Shown one piece after another: positions 26,932-36,113 of a DNA stretch of 64,000 nt (position 1 is its first letter; each line of letters begins with the position of its first letter). Made by a program: the position numbers and the translations under genes. This stretch comes from an uncultured Lachnospiraceae bacterium (GTDB lineage: Bacteria; Bacillota; Clostridia; Lachnospirales; Lachnospiraceae), in assembly GCA_905234245.1 (NCBI GenBank), contig CAJOGN010000032.1, forward strand, positions 1-64,000, written 5' to 3'. The notes under the pieces were generated by a model. That model was not told the DNA's origin and did not search any database. It saw only the letters and a program-made list of their open reading frames with translations.

Positions 26932-27005
26932 ATGTCTCCTTGCTTCTACATCTTTTCTGAATTATTCTGTCGTAATAAGCCTATTTTCACAGACTACGTC
27001 TAAAT

Positions 27006-27014
27006 ATTGTACCA
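27006..27014 (-). promoter_or_regulatory. Possible extended -10 promoter for the amidase operon
   Basis: TGGTACAAT on the minus strand, about 75 bp before the amidase ATG. No clear -35. Confidence 0.35.
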
Positions 27015-27018
27015 CATT

Positions 27019-30000
27019 TTAGTCCAAAACACCACATATAGATTCAATATTAGTGACCTCTTTATAAAAAGACTTATTAGTTTTCATATCGGTAATTACA
27101 ATATACATATTAACCATATCTTCTAATTTGTATGGTATTTCTGCCCCAAATCCACACATATACACGTTGTTATTAGGCATAGCTCTTGCCACATCATATC
27201 TCGGCTCTCTATTAGTATCATACAAAGTCATCTCGTCATCACTAGTCTTAACACCAATCTCCACTCTACAGTCAACACTCTTCGTTCCAATAAGATATGC
27301 CCATCCTCTAAGTCTTGTTAAGTCATTAAAGGCACCGTATCTAGTTGACACCAGCTCATCAGCAAAGCCTCCGTCAAAGCTATATTGTATATCCTCTCTA
27401 TTGGACATTTCACCTATAGAGACAGTTCTAGAATAATATATATATGGAATCTCTTCTATTCCATCATGAGGCAATACGCTATTAGTCCATACATAATCAA
27501 CGGAACCGTCAGCATTCTCCTGCAATACGCCCATCTCATAATCATACATATTAGTTGCAAGAAGCTTCCTATCAATGTTACAGGTAAATCCTTCTGTAAG
27601 ATTAGGTATGCTAAATTGCAATGACAAATCCTCTCTGCAGCATCTTTCTACAGGGAATTTGTATACCTGATTAGCCTTGTTGCGAAGCAATATGTACCTC
27701 TTAGAAGACAAATCCTTCATATAATCATCAGTAAATGCCCAGCCCTTGATTTTCGCCATATCTTCCTTATAGATACCATCAAACTGAGCACACATCTTAG
27801 TAGGAACAGATGGATATATGTTGTCCGTAAGAACAACGTCATAATTATGAACACCTACATCGTACATATTAATGTCATAATCAATCTTATCTACTCCGTA
27901 GTTGAGGCTGTGGAACGGGTCTATTCCAAATAGCTCTCTATGCTTATTGTATAAGATGTCCCGCTCACTCTTAAGTCTTGCTTTCTTCTCATCTGTAACA
28001 TCATCATAGCCACGGGAATACGACTCATGATGATATAGCTTGGCATCCATACGAGCAGCATTGTAATATCCCGCCTCGTATAGCTTGAAGCAAAGATCTA
28101 CATCATTATAAGCAACAGTAAGGTCTTCGTCTAAGCCTCCTACTTCGTTATACTTATTCTTGGACACCATTAAGCAGGCTCCTGTAACAGCAAGCCAGTT
28201 ATATGTAACAAGATTCCTTCCAAAATAGTGAACCACATCATCCTTGAATCTCATGAACATATGACATGGTCCTACAGGCAGATTTGTTATACCTATATGC
28301 TGTATCTTAATACTGTTAGGATATAATAGCTTAGCGCCAACAGCACCAATATGTGGCTGCATAGCCTGGCCTAACATCCTTGATAACCACTCACTCTTAA
28401 TTGCTTCAACGTCATCATTAAGAAGCAATATATATTCGCCCTTAGCAGCCTCAACACCCATGTTACACATTTTAGAGAAATTGAATTCCATTCTCTTGTA
28501 AATGTATGTTGCATTATATTCTGCTAATAGACTAGCGATAATATTCTTATTACCTGGAGCACTTCCATTATCTACTACGATAATCTCGTAGTTCCTGTAG
28601 TCTGTGTATTTATCAAGAGATGTAATACACTGCTTAAGCATATCAGGATTATCCTTAGATGGAATAATAATACTAACAAGCGGATTATTCCTTGTACCAT
28701 AATTAATACGATACTGACATACTCCCTCTAAATATTCCAACTCAGCATCTATATCATTCCTCTTAATATAATCTTCCTTAAGCCTTCTCATGGCATCAAT
28801 GGCATAAGGCTTTGCATCCATAGAACTTGCTACTGACTCTGGTCTTGCTCTCCAATGATATAACACGATTGGCACATGACCTACTCTCTTATTGTCAGAC
28901 TTCTCCATAAATCGAAGTGTAAAGTCATAATCCTGAGCGCCGTTATATTCTGTTCTTAATCCACCTACTTCACACACTAATTCTCTTCTGTATATAGCAA
29001 GGTGATTAGTGTACATCACAGACAGAATTGTATCTGGTGACCAATCAGGCTTGAAGAAAGGACTATGAACATCTCTTCCATACTCAGACACCTTGTCCTC
29101 ATCAGAATAGACAAAGTCAGTCTCAGGATGCTTATTAAGGTAATATACCATCTCTGCAAATGCACGAGATTCAATATAGTCATCACAGTCTATAAATGCG
29201 ATGAACTCTCCCTTAGCTGCAAAGATACCATCATTAGTTGCCTTAGAGATATGACCGTTCTCCTGTCTGTATATAACATTAATCTGAGGATTGTCCTCGT
29301 AAGTTCTTAGAACATCACGAACTGACTCCCAGCTGGAGTTATCATCTACAAGATACAACTCCCAATTAGGATAGGTCTGTTCAATAATAGAATCAATACA
29401 TTCTCTTAACTGATATTCCACAACATTATATACAGGAATAACAACTGAAATTAAGGGCTCGTACTCCTGCTTTACATAAGGCTTAGTTACGGTGTAGTAC
29501 TTCTTATACCACTGAGTATAAAGCTTATTCTCATACTCAACTCTCTGAACATCTTCATCGTATATCTTCTCTTCCTCAGTAAGTTCTTGCTTCTCTTCTA
29601 TCACTTCCTGCGGCATATAATCTCTTATATCCCATCCGTTGTTATAGCACAGTAGCTTCTTAAGCTTAATATCTATATCATCCCTCTTGAAGAAGCCCTG
29701 AGTCCAGAGCATGTCAAGGTTGACACCTGCATCATACTGCTCACGAGTGAATGACGCAATCTTAAGATTGGTTTCTCCTCTTTTGGCAAATGCGTCATCA
29801 TAAGGCAAATCGCCTATCATAACAGCCTCTTCATTAGTAGGCTGTTCAACGAATCTTAGAAGCTCTGATATAGCATTTTCCCTGGTAACTTCTATGCCAT
29901 ACTTGTTGACGAAGTCATAGGTATACTTCATAAACAACCTTATACCTTCTAAGAGTTCCTTCTTGAAAGAGCACTCCTCATCAGTCTCGCTGAACACAAT

Positions 30001-31518
30001 ACCAGTGTCCGAATAATTGTACACACTTCTCTCTGGAGAACTGAAGAATAATTCTAACAAGACAATATTGTTACGAATCCTATTCTGCACAATATGGTTG
30101 TCATCATAGCTAAACAAATATGCCTTGAAATCACGGTCCTGAATCTGGAATCTACTCTTCTCATTATCTAAGATACCTGTATATAGGAACCTGTTCTTCT
30201 TATCATATCCTGTCGCTTCTAAGAATCTATCAAGAAGGTACTGAGAAGAACCATTCCAGCCACAGTCAAATATAATACTATCTACATCATAGAATCCAAT
30301 CTCTTCAAAATGCTTCTTAGCATTCTCTCTCTCCTTGGCACATCTAGCCAGGAATTCTTCTTCGTGATACTGATATATATCCTTAAACCATCCGTGTGCA
30401 ATATCATCATCTGAGATTGTATCATCTAAACTGCTATATCCCACCTTGTCAATACAGTCACTATATAGGTCCGTCATCTCAATAATATCAAGGGCATCCC
30501 TTACAGTCTGACCAAACGAAAATGGTGGCAGACTTCTAAGTGTCTCCTCATCAAGCCTAGTAATATTAGCAAGTAAAAGTGCACGTCTTGAAGTATATAA
30601 ATACTCTACTGGAAGGTCTGTAAATTCCTTGAACAGATGATATAGATTGTAGCCATCACGAGCAAGAAAATATATCTTCTCGTAGCTCTCTTTTTCAATC
30701 TGCTTAAGGAACCATTGCATAAGACCAAGATAAAGTGGGCCTCCAACTCTGGCACCAAATCTAGACCAGAAACCCACACCTTCTTTATATACAACGTTAG
30801 CCGCACCATATCCTACACAGACATTGCGCGGCGTCTTATTCTCCATTGTTATCTCACTCTTATAATGGTATGACACGATTCCATATTTTGCTGCATTCTC
30901 ATAATCAGAGGACTCGTTGTCTCCAATATGAAGCATATGTGGCCCAGAAATTCCCTCAGTAGATAGGACATGCTCATATAAGTCTCCTACCCACTTAGTC
31001 TTGTGGACATTAGCAGAGTCATATATAGCAGAGAACTTGTAGCCATTAGCTTCTAGTACCCCCCTTAGAAAATCCTCTTCAAGATACATATCACTAACAG
31101 CAACAACCTTCTTGCCCTGACTTATAGCATAGTCATAATAAACCTTAATCTCAGGGTTAACCTTGAGGACATCTCTTTCCATCTGAAGCTCTGCTTCTCT
31201 TACCTTATCCCAATCAATATTAAGCTCGTCATAAGGAGTAGAATCAAGAGTCTTGATATGATCATATATCTGGTCAAATGTAGGATGTGGCCAGCCTAAT
31301 TCATTCTCTGCCTTAGTACTTGCCTCAATTTGCATCTTAACTCTATAGGCTTCGAAATCCTTCATTCCAAAGTAGTCTCCTAGACATGAGAATACAGTCT
31401 CTGGCGTATTGACAATTCTTAGAAGTAACGTGTCGAATACGTCAAAAGAGACCAACTCTGCAGAGTCAATCATCTTCACTAATTCTTTATCTCTTAAGGA
31501 ATCTCTTAAGTCTTCCAT
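27019..31518 (-). CDS. Giant HAD-like/GT2/GT2 glycosyltransferase
   Basis: 1499 aa, cytosolic, likely adding several sugars to a surface glycan. Residues ~20-240 are a HAD-like hydrolase domain (COG5610 type): motif I VSFDVFDTLLLR, motif II VAVSDMYLEE and motif IV HIGDNESSD. A middle region of unclear fold follows (~250-650). The first GT2 domain starts near 685 (PLISVVIPVYNVVEY, FIDCDD), the second near 945 (PLVSIIIPSKDNPDM, LLNDDVEA). A ~300-residue C-terminal region with two beta-rich parts follows. The ATG with GAGGCGAG upstream lies 32 bp inside the end of the kinase-like gene, so the two are coupled. Sugar and phosphatase substrates are unknown. Confidence 0.88.
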   Translation of the reverse strand: MEDLRDSLRDKELVKMIDSAELVSFDVFDTLLLRIVNTPETVFSCLGDYFGMKDFEAYRVKMQIEASTKAENELGWPHPTFDQIYDHIKTLDSTPYDELNIDWDKVREAELQMERDVLKVNPEIKVYYDYAISQGKKVVAVSDMYLEEDFLRGVLEANGYKFSAIYDSANVHKTKWVGDLYEHVLSTEGISGPHMLHIGDNESSDYENAAKYGIVSYHYKSEITMENKTPRNVCVGYGAANVVYKEGVGFWSRFGARVGGPLYLGLMQWFLKQIEKESYEKIYFLARDGYNLYHLFKEFTDLPVEYLYTSRRALLLANITRLDEETLRSLPPFSFGQTVRDALDIIEMTDLYSDCIDKVGYSSLDDTISDDDIAHGWFKDIYQYHEEEFLARCAKERENAKKHFEEIGFYDVDSIIFDCGWNGSSQYLLDRFLEATGYDKKNRFLYTGILDNEKSRFQIQDRDFKAYLFSYDDNHIVQNRIRNNIVLLELFFSSPERSVYNYSDTGIVFSETDEECSFKKELLEGIRLFMKYTYDFVNKYGIEVTRENAISELLRFVEQPTNEEAVMIGDLPYDDAFAKRGETNLKIASFTREQYDAGVNLDMLWTQGFFKRDDIDIKLKKLLCYNNGWDIRDYMPQEVIEEKQELTEEEKIYDEDVQRVEYENKLYTQWYKKYYTVTKPYVKQEYEPLISVVIPVYNVVEYQLRECIDSIIEQTYPNWELYLVDDNSSWESVRDVLRTYEDNPQINVIYRQENGHISKATNDGIFAAKGEFIAFIDCDDYIESRAFAEMVYYLNKHPETDFVYSDEDKVSEYGRDVHSPFFKPDWSPDTILSVMYTNHLAIYRRELVCEVGGLRTEYNGAQDYDFTLRFMEKSDNKRVGHVPIVLYHWRARPESVASSMDAKPYAIDAMRRLKEDYIKRNDIDAELEYLEGVCQYRINYGTRNNPLVSIIIPSKDNPDMLKQCITSLDKYTDYRNYEIIVVDNGSAPGNKNIIASLLAEYNATYIYKRMEFNFSKMCNMGVEAAKGEYILLLNDDVEAIKSEWLSRMLGQAMQPHIGAVGAKLLYPNSIKIQHIGITNLPVGPCHMFMRFKDDVVHYFGRNLVTYNWLAVTGACLMVSKNKYNEVGGLDEDLTVAYNDVDLCFKLYEAGYYNAARMDAKLYHHESYSRGYDDVTDEKKARLKSERDILYNKHRELFGIDPFHSLNYGVDKIDYDINMYDVGVHNYDVVLTDNIYPSVPTKMCAQFDGIYKEDMAKIKGWAFTDDYMKDLSSKRYILLRNKANQVYKFPVERCCREDLSLQFSIPNLTEGFTCNIDRKLLATNMYDYEMGVLQENADGSVDYVWTNSVLPHDGIEEIPYIYYSRTVSIGEMSNREDIQYSFDGGFADELVSTRYGAFNDLTRLRGWAYLIGTKSVDCRVEIGVKTSDDEMTLYDTNREPRYDVARAMPNNNVYMCGFGAEIPYKLEDMVNMYIVITDMKTNKSFYKEVTNIESICGVLD

Positions 31519-32524
31519 ACTTACTCGCCTCTCTATGTATATCTAACTCAACCTGCTGCATTACATACGCGTCTTTTAGTGTATTGTAATCAGTACTGTT
31601 CTTCTCAGCCACACTCTTATAATGATTGAATTTATCAACCGTCATATTGTACTCTCTTGCAAGAGCATTATAGTGAACGTGCATATCTCCAACTTCTTTT
31701 CTTGCCATTGCATATTCACTTGTGTCTCCATTAACCATGTTATACGCATGAGCCATGGTGCTAATAGGAATGAAAGCTATGTTATTGTCATTAATGTAGC
31801 CTTCAACAGATAACCTGTTCTTAGTAATATATTCCTGAAAATGTCTTTCCATTTTGCCAAATGTATCTTCGAGCCCCTTGCTTATTCCTGCCCACTCTAA
31901 TGCATCATTCCAGTCTAGTACATAACCAATCTTCGAATTAACATATAGATACATCAGCGTTCTGTATAATACATACTCTCTTGGAATAGGGAAATCATAA
32001 GTCCACTCATAATCGATTAACTGCCATGTTCCATCATCAGCTACTATTATATTCTCAAGAATCATGTCTATATCAGTAACCTCTGCTGCAAGAAGACCTT
32101 GTCCTTCCAAGCTGTCATAGTCACCGAATACTTCCTTGAATTCAGATGTTAGAACGAAGTCCTTCTCTCCATTGTCAGAATAATATATTATGTCCCTATA
32201 ATCGGACAGGATTGCTTTTACAGCCTCCTTATCTCCTTCCTCTAATGTCTCTTCAAAAGAATTATAGAAAGGCTCCCCTGTAACAAATTCATTAGTTAAG
32301 ACTTTGCCATTAAGAGTACTTGCTGCAATCTTAATCTTATCAGAGTATCTATCCTGCAGTTTCTTAGCCATTAAGACCATATGCTCTAAATGACTTACGC
32401 CCTCATCATATAAAGCAACCTTATTAATTATCTCTTCGCCATTATCAGAACGCAGCCTGTCTGTTCTAATTGCGAAGCTCTTATCTCTATCAGTTGAGTA
32501 CTTAGTATATATCAGCTTATCCAA
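31487..32524 (-). CDS. Kinase-fold protein associated with glycan synthesis
   Basis: 345 aa, no membrane segment. The stretch TDIDMILENII, followed by WQLIDYEWTYDFPIP, resembles the catalytic D...N and metal-binding D of small-molecule and LPS-type kinases, with DYEW in place of DFG. An upstream Lys in NKVALYDEG could be the ATP lysine. The C-terminal ~70 residues look coiled-coil. I infer a sugar or lipid-carrier kinase, or an inactive relative. Translation begins at TTG with GAGAGG 7 nt upstream. It lies between the methyltransferase-like gene and the giant glycosyltransferase, overlapping the latter by 32 bp. Confidence 0.55.
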   Translation of the reverse strand: MDKLIYTKYSTDRDKSFAIRTDRLRSDNGEEIINKVALYDEGVSHLEHMVLMAKKLQDRYSDKIKIAASTLNGKVLTNEFVTGEPFYNSFEETLEEGDKEAVKAILSDYRDIIYYSDNGEKDFVLTSEFKEVFGDYDSLEGQGLLAAEVTDIDMILENIIVADDGTWQLIDYEWTYDFPIPREYVLYRTLMYLYVNSKIGYVLDWNDALEWAGISKGLEDTFGKMERHFQEYITKNRLSVEGYINDNNIAFIPISTMAHAYNMVNGDTSEYAMARKEVGDMHVHYNALAREYNMTVDKFNHYKSVAEKNSTDYNTLKDAYVMQQVELDIHREASKYGRLKRFLKR

Positions 32525-32541
32525 ATCAAAACCTCTCTTAT

Positions 32542-33222
32542 CTACACTATGCTTATTAGATAGGAATTAGAAAACTCAGGAAACAGTCCTGCTTTAATTA
32601 CGCTATCATACGCTCTTCTCTCATCAAATATAACATATCTTTCTCTATCAACATTTCGTATATTCCTATATAGCTCCCCTTCCTTAGGAAGACAATCGTC
32701 AGAATAAATGATTGTTGGATATTTATAGTCAGGATATGGATAGTAGAATTCGTAGTTAACGTCAGAAAATGTACTTAATACATCCTCTAGCTCCTTCTTA
32801 GACAAAGGCTCAATGTCACCTTCCCATGTGCTATAGTCCTCAACGCTTACGAAATATCCACCCTTCTGCTCTTCCTGGCAGCCTGCCCAGTATTTCATGC
32901 CAAGCTTATTCTCAAGAGCAAGGAATAATCTACCTTCCTTAGCCTTAAGGGATAACACCATTGCAATCAAATCCCTAACACCTATATTCTCTCTAATGCA
33001 AAAGCCGTAGAGGTCGTAGACAAGTATAAGTTCATACTTCTCTGAGACCTTCTTTCTGCCAATAATTGATGCCATGCTATCGTCACAGGTAAGCTTACAT
33101 CTACTCTCCATAAGCTCATCAATAGCACTATCCTGGCCATTAATCAGAAGCATCTTGTCCTCAGGCTTTATAGGATACCACTCAATCAGACTTTGTCTAA
33201 TTATCTTGAAATCATTTACCAT
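32542..33222 (-). CDS. Methyltransferase-like protein, degenerate
   Basis: 226 aa, soluble. The pattern of strands (DKMLLINGQDSAIDELM, YELILVYDLYGF, GRLFLALENKLGMKYWAG) recalls class I SAM-dependent methyltransferases found with LPS/capsule kinases. The glycine-rich SAM motif is replaced by INGQDSA, so activity is uncertain. The C-terminal YPYPDYKYPTIIYSDDCLP is a motif I associate with such fused methyltransferase-kinase proteins. It starts 1 bp after the stop of the ABC ATPase gene and precedes the kinase-like gene, consistent with one modification unit that acts on the exported chain. Confidence 0.45.
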   Translation of the reverse strand: MVNDFKIIRQSLIEWYPIKPEDKMLLINGQDSAIDELMESRCKLTCDDSMASIIGRKKVSEKYELILVYDLYGFCIRENIGVRDLIAMVLSLKAKEGRLFLALENKLGMKYWAGCQEEQKGGYFVSVEDYSTWEGDIEPLSKKELEDVLSTFSDVNYEFYYPYPDYKYPTIIYSDDCLPKEGELYRNIRNVDRERYVIFDERRAYDSVIKAGLFPEFSNSYLISIV

Positions 33223-33223
33223 A

Positions 33224-34576
33224 TTAGTTTACCTTCTCAACCTTAACCTTAGAATTCATATCGTAGAAACCAACTGTGTTCTTGTCAGATACAACAGTTA
33301 TATTAAGTAAATCATATAATCTATGATAAGCCACAAGCTCTCCCTTGTCATCATAGCCTGTGCAGCTAATAGACAATAGATATTCTCCACCCTGGAGATT
33401 CATCTTCTGGGTAAAGCTTGCCACATATTCTTCTCCTGCCTTGGCAAGCTCCACATATTCCTTCTCATACATAGTGTTAGTACCTGTTATATCAACACCC
33501 TTAACATTTCTAAAGGTATATGTGAATATTGGATTCTTAACATCCTCATTAAAATGTATCTTAGACTTAATAGTAAAATAAGCATTCTTAACAATGGAAT
33601 TAGTTAGAAGACCATCGTCATCAACTACAGCAAAATCAACTATCTCAGCCTGCTTATTGCCATATTCATTAAGGTCTGGATTGATAGCGAAATTGTTCTT
33701 CCATGGAATACCGCTATTATCTGTAATTGATACAGGCTCTCTTGGTACATCCTCTACCTTAGACTTAGATGAAGACTTGGAAGCATTGACAATGTCATCA
33801 ACATCATTCTCCCCTACTACAGCAAGAGCATCCTCAACAGCAGTACCTGTCATTAACTTCTTGTATATATTAATCATGTCCTTAGGACTTCCTTCAGACA
33901 GCTTCTTACCATGATCTAGAAGCACAACCCTGTCACAGTATTTAGATATACTTCCCAGGTCGTGACTTACGAAGAGAATTGTCTTACCAAGCTTCTTAAA
34001 GTCTTCGAACTTCTTATAACATTTATTCTGGAAGAATACGTCACCTACAGAAAGAGCTTCGTCTACAATAAGAATCTCTGGATCAATATTGATAGCAACT
34101 GCAAATGCAAGTCTTACGAACATACCAGATGAATATGTCTTAACTGGCTGATATACAAAGTCTCCGATATCGGCAAAGCTTAATATATCATCCATCTTCT
34201 TATCAATCTCTTCTCTGGTAAATCCCATCATTGTACCGTTGAGATATACATTTTCAATACCAGTATATTCCTGGTTAAATCCAGCTCCAAGCTCCAGAAG
34301 AGCCGAGATTCTTCCATCAATCTCAACATCTCCACTTGTGGCATTAAGAACACCTGTAATTATCTTAAGAATTGTGGACTTACCCGCACCGTTAGTTCCA
34401 ATAATTCCCACAGTCTCGCCGCGCTTAACATCGAAGGATAAACCATGAAGTGCGTAATGCTCTCTATATCTTGGTGTCTTAGAGAGGCCAAAGGCATCAA
34501 CAATTCTATCTCTGTTACGACTATATAATTTGTACATCTTGCTTACATCGCATACGCGAATTGCATAATCTGACAT
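33224..34576 (-). CDS. Wzt/TagH-type polysaccharide ABC exporter ATPase with C-terminal glycan-binding domain
   Basis: Energises export of a lipid-linked polysaccharide. The start is placed at MSDYAIRVCDVSKMY (450 aa), 7 nt after GAGGAG; the ORF track begins five codons earlier. ABC domain ~1-245: Walker A GTNGAGKSTIL, signature YSSGMFVRLA, Walker B ILIVDEALSVGD, and a switch His in FVSHDLGSI. A linker and a C-terminal beta-sandwich (~300-450), as in Wzt proteins that bind the chain end before export, follow. The partner permease lies immediately upstream. Confidence 0.92.
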   Translation of the reverse strand: MSDYAIRVCDVSKMYKLYSRNRDRIVDAFGLSKTPRYREHYALHGLSFDVKRGETVGIIGTNGAGKSTILKIITGVLNATSGDVEIDGRISALLELGAGFNQEYTGIENVYLNGTMMGFTREEIDKKMDDILSFADIGDFVYQPVKTYSSGMFVRLAFAVAINIDPEILIVDEALSVGDVFFQNKCYKKFEDFKKLGKTILFVSHDLGSISKYCDRVVLLDHGKKLSEGSPKDMINIYKKLMTGTAVEDALAVVGENDVDDIVNASKSSSKSKVEDVPREPVSITDNSGIPWKNNFAINPDLNEYGNKQAEIVDFAVVDDDGLLTNSIVKNAYFTIKSKIHFNEDVKNPIFTYTFRNVKGVDITGTNTMYEKEYVELAKAGEEYVASFTQKMNLQGGEYLLSISCTGYDDKGELVAYHRLYDLLNITVVSDKNTVGFYDMNSKVKVEKVN

Positions 34577-34590
34577 ATATTCACTCCTCA

Positions 34591-35958
34591 TTAAAGAACA
34601 TCTGCAAAATGTTGTTGTAGCTTTCTAAATATTGCCATTCCACCTAAGAGAATGATTGCTGTTATAATCCAAAAATAGGCTGTCATTCCAGCTCTCTCCC
34701 AGAACCAGACATTGTTGTAAAGCGCGTCCCTGTATCCGTTAACAATATAGTACATTGGATTGAGCTTAAGGATTGTCATTGCCCATCCTGGAATTCTGTT
34801 AGCCATGGCATCCATATTCCACATAATCGGTGTCATCCACATACCGATTTGTAAAAGCACATTTACAATCTGGGACAAATCTCTGAAGAATACCATAATT
34901 GCTGAAAAAGCGTATATTAACCCCAGACTCAACACAAACATACAGAAGGAATAGTATATTAACTGCAGGGTGTAAAGAGTCGGCAGGTAATGATAGAAGC
35001 TATATATAATTATTGTAAATACAATGAAAAATGCATGTACGAAAAGGCTTGATATTGCCTTAACTACAGGAAGGGTGCTTATCTTGAATACAACCTTCTT
35101 AACAAGATAGTTGTACTCAATCAGACAGTTAGTACCACTTGATAATACTTCTGAGAAGAAGAACCAAGGAACAAGACCTGCAATTAGCCATAGTACGAAT
35201 GGTATGCCGATTCCCGCCTTAGTGGACTGAGTACCCACATTCAAGGCTTTCTCGAATACAAACCAATATACTAATACAGTAACAATAGGCTGAACAAAGG
35301 CCCATACTGTTCCAAGGTAAGAACCTGCGAATTTTTGTTTGAAATCATTCTTAGCAAGGGAACCAATAAGCTTGCGATTCGACACAATATCCTTAGGGAT
35401 AATTGCAATCTTATCAAGCTTAACCCATGTGATTATAAGAAGTAAATCAATAATAAGACATACTAGTATTTTCATAATAAGATTGCGAAGATATCTTGCA
35501 TCTGTAACAACCTTAGCCGACTTATCGAAATCAACATTCCATGAATAATAGCGATCAGCAGCATTGTAATGCTCATCGCTTAAACTATATTCCTCAATTA
35601 CGTCATCTTTATATGATAAGTAAACCTTCTCGAAGGCTATCTCATCTGAGATAGCATTAGAAGGATTAATCCTAATAGCTGCTGTGTCACCTGGAATATT
35701 AATCTCGTAGTCCTTCTTGCCATCTTCCTTCGTAACAGCCATATTAACTAAGTGATTAGCGCTGAAGTCCTCGTCCTTATAATTAATCTGCTTATAATAT
35801 GCCTGAATATTAGTATCATTCTTAGGGGTAGCTATAACATGCAGGGTTATTCCTATGTCCTGTATGTTCTCGCCATGCATAAATGTTAGAATGTTTGTTA
35901 CTGCCATTACAACAAGAAACAGTATTCCAACTAATATCTTTTTCTTATTCATCTTCAT
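34591..35958 (-). CDS. Wzm/TagG-type ABC-2 permease with an extra N-terminal extracytoplasmic domain
   Basis: Membrane half of the polysaccharide exporter. The 455 aa are far longer than the usual ~260. The extra N-terminus has one membrane segment (~8-26) and about 120 residues predicted outside (beta-rich, ending near YYSWNVDFDKS), then another membrane segment (~165-183). The ABC-2 core starts with LAKNDFKQKFAGSYLGTVWAFVQPIV and shows six further hydrophobic segments. GGGAG lies 9 nt before the ATG. The extra domain could contact the emerging chain or a wall enzyme; that is inference. Confidence 0.88.
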   Translation of the reverse strand: MKMNKKKILVGILFLVVMAVTNILTFMHGENIQDIGITLHVIATPKNDTNIQAYYKQINYKDEDFSANHLVNMAVTKEDGKKDYEINIPGDTAAIRINPSNAISDEIAFEKVYLSYKDDVIEEYSLSDEHYNAADRYYSWNVDFDKSAKVVTDARYLRNLIMKILVCLIIDLLLIITWVKLDKIAIIPKDIVSNRKLIGSLAKNDFKQKFAGSYLGTVWAFVQPIVTVLVYWFVFEKALNVGTQSTKAGIGIPFVLWLIAGLVPWFFFSEVLSSGTNCLIEYNYLVKKVVFKISTLPVVKAISSLFVHAFFIVFTIIIYSFYHYLPTLYTLQLIYYSFCMFVLSLGLIYAFSAIMVFFRDLSQIVNVLLQIGMWMTPIMWNMDAMANRIPGWAMTILKLNPMYYIVNGYRDALYNNVWFWERAGMTAYFWIITAIILLGGMAIFRKLQQHFADVL

Positions 35959-36023
35959 TATAATTATCTCCCGAACCTACTAAGTAAGTTTTCCTCACAT
36001 ATTATATATACAAATCAACAATA

Positions 36024-36047
36024 ATACTATCAGAAATACTGTCAGAA
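36024..36047. repeat. Two tandem 12-bp repeats upstream of the ABC exporter operon
   Basis: ATACTATCAGAA followed directly by ATACTGTCAGAA (one difference), about 70 bp upstream of the permease start. It may be a regulator site. The rest of the 155-bp gap is AT-rich, with a TATAAT but no convincing -35. Confidence 0.55.
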
Positions 36048-36113
36048 TATTACCTCAAAGGCGTCAATTATGTGTTAATATGGCACAAATCCCGACACTA
36101 TCCATAGGCAACA

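Noticed and set aside
31487-31518. Sequencing error suspected at the 32-bp overlap between the kinase-like gene and the 1499-aa gene
   Set aside because: Both proteins have complete ends and the downstream start has its own ribosome site, so the overlap looks like normal coupling.
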